Positions 55,139 to 64,000 of a DNA stretch of 64,000 nt are shown here, piece after piece. The translations under genes were made by a program, and so were the position numbers. Origin of the DNA: Gibbula magus (taxonomy: Eukaryota; Mollusca; Gastropoda; Trochida; Trochidae); assembly GCA_936450465.1 (NCBI GenBank), contig OW388302.1:59990328-60054327 (forward strand), written 5' to 3'. Position 1 is the stretch's first letter, and each line of letters starts with the position of its first letter. The notes beneath the pieces were generated by a model. That model was given only the letters and a program-made list of their open reading frames with translations. It searched no databases and was not told the DNA's origin.

Positions 55139-55356
55139 TTAAAGGGACACTGCGTCGAGGATAAAAATGAGCTCCCTCGTTATCTCACCAAGCTGATTAG
55201 AGTGTCTGCTAACGAGTTACGCTTCACTTCACTGTCTACCTGCACTAGTTTTGATTACCAATTTCGTCAATTGTCTGAAATTTAGTGTCTGTGACTTGTT
55301 AGTAGACATGTTGATCAGCATGATCTGATTTTTATTCTCGACGTGGTGTCCCTTTA
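55139..55356. mobile_element. MITE, 218 bp, TTAA borders
   Basis: TTAAAGGGACACTGCGTCGA at 55139 is mirrored by TCGACGTGGTGTCCCTTTAA ending at 55356. The arms extend through GGATAAAAAT / ATTTTTATTC. TTAA at both ends suggests a piggyBac- or Kolobok-type element. Confidence 0.8.
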
Positions 55357-56241
55357 AGTTTCTTCAACGGTTATTTGCAAATAGAATATACATTATTTCA
55401 AACACAAACAAGAATACATTACAACTAATACACAAGAAGTATACCATGATAGACTACTTGTCGTGATAACATATAACTGAATGTGTGATGTGATTAGTAC
55501 AACCCCAAATAAATAAATTAACAAATTTAAACATGCTTGGGTTATCATTTACATTTTACTTATCTAAATATCTTTATCTCAATGTTTGACAAATCTGACA
55601 AAACAGTAATACATATTATTCGAATAAATCGATTTAGTAAGATTACTAAGTAGTTTAGTAAGTAGAGTAGTAAGTACGCCTTCCCCATGTGTACGCTGCA
55701 GGCTTCGTTGTATTCTGCTTGAACTGCTTCGTTATCTAGGTTCTGTCGAACCTTTCCACCTGTTCTTGTTGTAACACTTGCATTTCATCACCACTTAATA
55801 GCGATGGGGTTTCGGGATTATCATGTAAATGCCAAACGAAATTTAAAAGCTATCGCCATTAGCTCTACATCAAACTCATTTTTTTCTAAAAGGTTCTGCT
55901 ATCCCATCTTGAGAAAGGATATCTCAACTTGAGATAGCGATTTATCCACGGTTGTGATAGCCCAGAGAGCTATACCATATTAAGATGGGATAAATCAATA
56001 CTTGGGATACAACATTGACTACCTATAGCTAGAGATCGAAGGGAGCTGAATAATTTAAACAAATACTCTCGGCTTGTGTTTCACCACAATGCATGGCGAA
56101 GTTGTTATAAGCTGTCTTCTCGTAATACAAAGCCACATCCATCGTATAAGTCAAATAATATTCTTGAAAGCGGCTCTAAAATCCCAACTGACCTCCAACC
56201 GCGTCACCTCACGGACTGGAGGTAGTTTGTTTAACCTATAA
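55357..56241. other. Spacer with short palindromes
   Basis: GATATCTCAACTTGAGATAGC near 55917 and related GCTATC/GATAGC copies were noted; no gene seen. Confidence 0.5.
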
Positions 56242-56357
56242 GGAGAAACCATGATACCGAGGATATGGTAAGGTTGTGGACCCTGATAGTCAGGAAAAAC
56301 CCGAGGATGCGAACCACAACCTTACATGTACCATTTCCTCGGTATCATGGTTTCTCC
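56242..56357. repeat. Foldback element, 116 bp
   Basis: GGAGAAACCATGATACCGAG with GTAAGGTTGTGG on the left is mirrored by CCACAACCTTAC and CTCGGTATCATGGTTTCTCC on the right, with a central loop of about 40 bases. Confidence 0.8.
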
Positions 56358-56518
56358 ATTTTATCAACCGTTTTTAAGTATAAAAGACGCTTTGTTATCG
56401 CGTTATCCAAAACCCCTGATTATATATAGAGTCGTTCGTAAAATCCTTTTTTACATTCTGAGTCCCAGTACGACCACGATTTCTATGTAAGGTTCTTCTT
56501 TACCATTTTCTTCCATCT

Positions 56519-56650
56519 GCCTCCGTGGCGCAGTAGTCTAAAGCGTTAGTTTACGATCGACTGGTTTTACTGGTTACGGGTTCGAGACGCACTTTCGGTT
56601 CTTATTGTACCATATATTATTTAAAAAAATCAAAATTAGTAAAATTAGTT
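56519..56650 (+). mobile_element. tRNA-like sequence, probable SINE relic
   Basis: GTGGCGCAGTAGTCTAAAGC (A box-like) and ACGGGTTCGAGACGC (B box) are about 37 bases apart. An A-rich AATCAAAATTAG-like tail follows. The ends do not pair as an acceptor stem, so a working tRNA gene is unlikely. Confidence 0.5.
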
Positions 56651-56915
56651 GCTTTAGTTTATTTTCAAGCCGTCATCTCAGCAAATATATCAAGGTTTAC
56701 AATCATTGTAATTCCTCCTAACAGGGTTTACAATTGTCAGTGTAAACCCTCCTGGAGGGACTTACAATGCTGTAAGTCTCTCGTACCGGGTGATACGGTT
56801 TAAAAAGGTAGTTTCAAGTATCACGCTATATGGCTTGTAGGTTGATAATATGTATGAACGGTACATTTTGTTTCGTCTCTGTAACATTTTGATGATCAAT
56901 TTGATTTGATTTGTA

Positions 56916-56917
<2 letters not shown>

Positions 56918-57000
<83 letters not shown>
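56918..57000. repeat. (TA)n microsatellite, ~41 units
   Basis: Uninterrupted TA dinucleotides. Confidence 0.97.
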
Positions 57001-57002
<2 letters not shown>

Positions 57003-57336
57003 AATGGACCGGAGAAGACGTCATCACTGTTATATGTAAAGGGTAACGATAATACTTTGACAATACTGGATCACAATAGCCTACTCCTAACTCGTCCAAC
57101 GCACATATTGATTACGCCTATTTCTTCAGAATATATGTAGAAAGTTACAGAATTGCAATCTTACGGTGAGTTATGGTTTGAACCAAAAAAGGGGGATTAT
57201 TTTACTTATTTAGGTTTTTCATCGACAAACCATCAACTTGTCTTCCATGAGATTTCTAGCATTGTGTATGTACTAGGCGATAGCACGGCTGCTACCCCCC
57301 AAAAATAGGACACTCGGAAAATATAACAATTATAAC
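57001..57336. other. Spacer downstream of the protease gene
   Basis: Nothing recognised. Confidence 0.5.
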
Positions 57337-57342
57337 TTTATT
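57337..57342 (-). terminator. Polyadenylation signal AATAAA of the cathepsin L-like gene
   Basis: AATAAA on the minus strand about 190 bases past the stop codon. Confidence 0.6.
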
Positions 57343-57369
57343 CAATTATGACAATAAACAAAGCAAGAT

Positions 57370-57525
57370 TGGTTTATCATGACGTCGTGTTGATGGCTCC
57401 ATATGACCATGGCGTCGTGTTGGTTAACGGAATCATAATGAAGACGTGACGTCGTGTTGATGACTTTATATGCCCACGTCGTGTTGATGACGCCATATGC
57501 CTGTGACGTCATGTTGGTAGATTGG
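57370..57525. repeat. Degenerate ~38-bp repeats in the 3' UTR of the protease gene
   Basis: Four copies share TGACGTCGTGTTGATGACNC and CATATG, with substitutions and gaps. They lie between stop codon and polyadenylation signal. Confidence 0.65.
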
Positions 57526-57531
57526 AATCAT

Positions 57532-57631
57532 CTAAACAGTGGGGTAGCTGGCCTGTGTGGCGATGCCACAGTTATTCTTCCTGTTCCTCGACATCTGTAT
57601 GTAGCCATCCATTCCCCAGGTCTTGCCCCAG
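57532..57631 (-). CDS. Cathepsin L-like cysteine protease, last exon
   Basis: After the acceptor TTTCATTCCAG the frame completes the split serine codon of NSWG and reads [30 protein letters not shown] and TAG at 57532-57534. This is the standard C-terminus of cathepsin L (family C1A, lysosomal or secreted endopeptidase). Length and ending are normal. Confidence 0.95.
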
Positions 57632-57841
57632 CTGGAATGAAATGAAAATAGAAAACATAAATGTGGTGTCGTCCTTTTCAGTAATTCAGTCATTGATGTT
57701 ACACTTTCTGCTTTCTCCTTGGTACCAGTCACCAGTGGCGGATCAAGACATTTTTAAAGGATGTGGTTTCGCACATTCAAAAAGGGGGGAAGGGGGGTAT
57801 AACCTTGGCGGTCCGTCAAATTTACAACATTTTCGAATCCT

Positions 57842-57901
57842 CACAGCCAGAACTCCTTGGTCAAGTTTGGTCTCGTTACTGGAGGGACTGGTAGACGCCC
57901 C
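57842..57901 (-). pseudogene. Decayed partial copy of the catalytic-His exon inside an intron
   Basis: On the minus strand it follows bases 57998-58061 of the true exon (GGCGTCTACCAGTCCCTCCA, CGAGACCAAACTTGACCAAG, GAGTTCTGGCTGTG). It has a TAA inside and CAA where the true exon has the CAC histidine codon. It sits about 50 bases past the donor of the exon it resembles. Confidence 0.7.
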
Positions 57902-57950
57902 ATACCAAATGTCAGGTATCTATATCCAGCCCTATACTCCGTACTCGTAC

Positions 57951-58223
57951 CTGTTCTTGACGAGCCAGTAGTCCTTGCCGCTGTCTGTTCCATATCCTAC
58001 AGCCAGGACTCCGTGGTCGAGTCTGGTCTCGCTACAGAAGAGACTGTGGTAGACTCCCCCGGAGTACAGCTGGAAGCTCATGTGGCTGGCGTCTATGGCC
58101 ACGGCGATTGGTCCGACGGTTGCAACGGCGTTCTGGAGGTCGGGCTCTGATTTTGACTTGATGTCCACGAATCCGGTGTCATTGGCACCGACGTTGGCCT
58201 TGTTGAAGCGGCAGGTATCATCC
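57951..58223 (-). CDS. Cathepsin L-like protease, exon with catalytic His and Asn
   Basis: It begins after AACGTTTCAG with DDTCRFNKANVGANDTGFVD and continues SEPDLQNAVATVGPIAVAID, SHMSFQLYSGGVYHS and TRLDHGVLAVGYGTDSGKDY. The catalytic His codon is 58013-58015 (LDHGV) and the catalytic Asn codon 57953-57955 (VKN|SWG). The donor AACAG|GTACGAG is in phase 2. All residues expected for an active C1A peptidase are present. Confidence 0.96.
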
Positions 58224-58526
58224 TGAAACGTTAGAGTTGGAGATGGGAGAATGTACATTTTGGTGATAGGTTTCGTTCTGATACTAGGTGTGCGTTGTGG
58301 GGTGATTTGGACTTCTGTGATAGCATACCAACATCGCCCATATAATGACAACACGTCTCGTATATAGCGCTTCGTTCTAAATGCGGCAACGGCGGGTGGC
58401 AAGCCCATGCTTGAAAGATCTTTTTTCCCTTAATTTCATGACCTCGGTAATAATTGGAACATTACATTCCTGTCTATGTCACACTATGTAATACTCTCGC
58501 TCTCGCTCGGGAAATACTAATTTTCA

Positions 58527-58724
<198 letters not shown>

Positions 58725-58772
58725 TTACATTTTGAAATATAATGTTTATTTGATACAAATGCCTTGTACGAT

Positions 58773-59131
58773 TTAAAGGGACAGTAGCATGTTTTCATTT
58801 TTAAAAAAAGGTGATGAAATATTTGAAAAATAATGTCACAAATAATAAAACACCCTTCTCACTTCGGAAAATTAGGTTTTAACATGAATTTACATGGTTC
58901 GGCAAAGCCATGGTAATCGTTTTTGTAGTTCTAAATAATAAAATGTGATCACATTAAAATGGCCGCCGTGCAATTTTTACTTTATGCGCAACACCGTTAT
59001 TACCATTACGGATAATTGGTTTGTTTAATATAAATACCATCTTAAGTAAATATAAATGACATAAATTATCATTATAAATGGGAACTTTGAAAAAATAAAA
59101 TTTAAAAAAAAACGTGCTACAGCCCCTTTAA
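58773..59131. mobile_element. MITE, 359 bp, TTAA borders, in a protease intron
   Basis: TTAAAGGGACAGTAGCATG at 58773 is mirrored by CGTGCTACAGCCCCTTTAA ending at 59131. Internal GCGCAACACCGTTATTACC and GGATAATTGGTTTG match the reversed, truncated copy at 12790-13012; terminal fragments recur near 53340 and 53520. Confidence 0.82.
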
Positions 59132-61470
<2,339 letters not shown>

Positions 61471-61945
61471 TTCACATCATACAAACCACATACACTATAC
61501 ACGCCTAACCGCATACGCTATACAAACCACACATACAATATACACCTTACCACATACAGACATATAGCAAATACCACACGCATCATACAAAACACATACC
61601 CCTTACACACCAGATCACATATGATTACAAACCACACATACACCATGCAAAAACACACACCATACATACAATATATACCTAACACCACACAAACCAAATC
61701 ATACATACCTAACCCTATAACCCATAAAACACATCTATACATCACACATACCTTACACCATAAAACACATCTATATACCTAACCGCATTCACCATACAAA
61801 CAAACATACTTCATACACCTAGCCACGGCCAAAAAAAACATACAAACGACACACACCGCACACACATCCATACACCATACACATCTCAAATACAACACAC
61901 AGACGACAAACTACATACAACACATAAGCCACCCACGCCACACAA
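61471..61945. repeat. Degenerate CA-rich sequence linking two arrays
   Basis: Scattered ACACATACACC-like words without a fixed period. Confidence 0.7.
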
Positions 61946-63835
61946 CATGCACATCACAAACATACATCACACATCACACATCACACATCACACACCACAC
62001 ATCACACACCACACACCATACATCAAACACCACACCACACACACCACACATCACACACCACACAGTACACACCATACATCAAACACCACACCACACACAC
62101 CACACACCACACACCACACAGTACACATCACACAGTACACATCACACACCACACACCACACACCACACACCACACACCATACATCAAACACCACACCACA
62201 CACCACACAGTACACATCACACAGTACACACCACACACCACACACCACACACCACACACCACACACACCACACACCACACACCACACACCACACATCACA
62301 CAGTACACATCACACACCATACATCAAACACCACACCACACACACCACACACCACACACCACACAGTACACATCACACAGTACACACCACACACCACACA
62401 CCACACACCATACATCAAACACCACACCACACACCACACAGTACACATCACACATCACACACCACACACCACACACCATACATCAAACACCACACCACAC
62501 ACCACACAGTACACATCACACATCACACACCACACACCACACACCACACACCATACATCAAACACCACACCACACACACCACACACCACACACCACACAG
62601 TACACATCACACAGTACACACCACACACACCACACACCACACACCACACAGTACACATCACACAGTACACATCACACAGTACACATCACACAGTACACAT
62701 CACACACCACACACCACACACCACACAGTACACACCATACATCAAACACCACACCACACACACCACACACCACACACCACACAGTACACACCATACATCA
62801 AACACCACACCACACACACCACACACCACGGACCACACAGTACACACCATACATCAAACACCACACCACACACACCACACACCACACACCACACAGTACA
62901 CATCACACAGTACACATCACACACCACACACCACACACCACACACCACACAGTACACATCACACAGTACACATCACACACCACACACCACACACCACACA
63001 CCATACATCAAACACCACACCACACACACCACACACCACACATCACACAGTACACATCACACAGTACACACCACACACACCACACACCACACACCACACA
63101 GTACACATCACACAGTACACATCACACAGTACACATCACACAGTACACATCACACACCACACACCACACACCACACAGTACACACCATACATCAAACACC
63201 ACACCACACACACCACACACCACACAGTACACACCATACATCAAACACCACACCACACACACCACACACCACACACCACACAGTACACACCATACATCAA
63301 ACACCACACCACACACACCACACACCACACACCACAGAGTACACATCACACAGTACACATCACACACCACACACCACACACCACACACCACACACCACAC
63401 ACCACACACCATACATCAAAAACCACACCACACACACCACACACCACACACCACACAGTACACATCACACAGTACACATCACACACCACACACCACACAC
63501 CACACACCATACATCAAACACCACACCACACACACCACACACCACACACCACACAGTACACATCACACAGTACACATCACACACCATACATCAAACACCA
63601 CACCACACACACCACACACCACACAGTACACATCACACAGTACACACCACACACCATACATCAAACACCACACCACACACACCACACACCACACACCACA
63701 CAGTACACATCACCCACCACACAGTACACATCACACACCACACACCATACACCACACAGTACACAGTACACAGCACACAGCACACAACACACATCACACA
63801 CCACAAACCACACACCACACACCACACTCCCAGCA
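61946..63835. repeat. CACAC-based complex satellite, ~1.9 kb
   Basis: CACACCACACACCACACA runs are interspersed with CACACAGTACACATCACAC and ACCATACATCAAACACC blocks that recur in the same order at variable spacing, from small units shuffled into larger ones. Strong strand asymmetry: almost no G on the plus strand. Confidence 0.93.
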
Positions 63836-63854
63836 CATCACACATTTAACCGAC

Positions 63855-64000
63855 CTGGTTCTTGACCTCTGTGACGTATCCCTTGGTCCTCCAGTCGACG
63901 GTAGCGGGCAAGTCTCCAACGTTTGAGGGTCTCAGGTAGGTGGGGGCCTTGGGGCGGGGTCCCTCCGACATCTTGTAGCCGTTCATAACTTTCACAAACT
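63855..64000 (-). CDS. Cathepsin L-like protease, propeptide end and mature N-terminus (partial)
   Basis: The visible part reads FVKVMNGYKMSEGPRPKAPT (end of the inhibitory propeptide), then LPATVDWRTKGYVTEVKNQ, the usual start of the mature enzyme. The donor AACCAG|GTCGGT is in phase 0 and joins to GQCGSCW of the 60352 exon. The signal peptide and most of the propeptide lie beyond base 64000. Confidence 0.95.

Noticed and set aside
61947..63926. Plus-strand 659-codon His/Thr-rich open frame
   Set aside because: Low-complexity translation of the CACAC satellite, which has almost no T-A-A/T-A-G/T-G-A possibilities; it ends antisense to the protease exon.

Overview
The window is animal nuclear DNA. 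Genes are split by GT-AG introns with matching phases, the background is AT-rich, and most of the sequence is transposon relics, minisatellites and one very large satellite locus. A retroelement tail with GTGAGTGAGTGAG next to GCCGCTTCGGCAGTAT, paired with tandem GTGA/CACT repeats, is of a kind I recall as abundant in abalone (Haliotis) and related vetigastropods. A marine gastropod is my best guess, made from memory and not from a search.

Layout. 1-2.5 kb: the end of a GC-rich, decayed DIRS-like (tyrosine-recombinase) retrotransposon on the minus strand, followed by GC-rich tandem repeats. 2.8-7.2 kb: AT-rich spacer with foldback elements, degenerate 24-bp repeats and a Tc1/mariner relic. 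7.2-11.9 kb and 19.9-25.4 kb: two paralogous minus-strand genes. Each has a signal-peptide/cysteine exon 1 and one long ankyrin-repeat exon, joined in the same intron phase. A decayed third copy of exon 1 lies at 12.0 kb. Their introns and the spacer between them hold a minisatellite, 5'-truncated LINEs, SINEs, a long L1-like ORF2 (14.0-17.8 kb) and a second Tc1 relic.

25.5-29.3 kb: non-coding, with several foldback (MITE-like) elements. 29.36-49.33 kb: about 179 copies of an 87-bp satellite in two blocks. Inverted copies of one sequence bound the whole locus, and a nested 3,993-bp CACTA-like element with perfect inverted termini and a TTT duplication interrupts it. The second block has higher-order repeats of 522 bp and 2,084 bp.

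49.9-52.65 kb: a plus-strand four-exon gene for a small secreted protein with three EF-hands. 52.7-57.3 kb: spacer with foldback elements and a long (TA)n tract. 57.3-64.0 kb: a minus-strand cathepsin L-like cysteine protease gene, with five exons visible and the 5' end beyond the window. One intron holds a decayed copy of its catalytic-His exon and another is filled by two tandem arrays.

I see no operon, CRISPR array or prokaryotic feature. The genes are independent; the ankyrin pair is the only local gene family.
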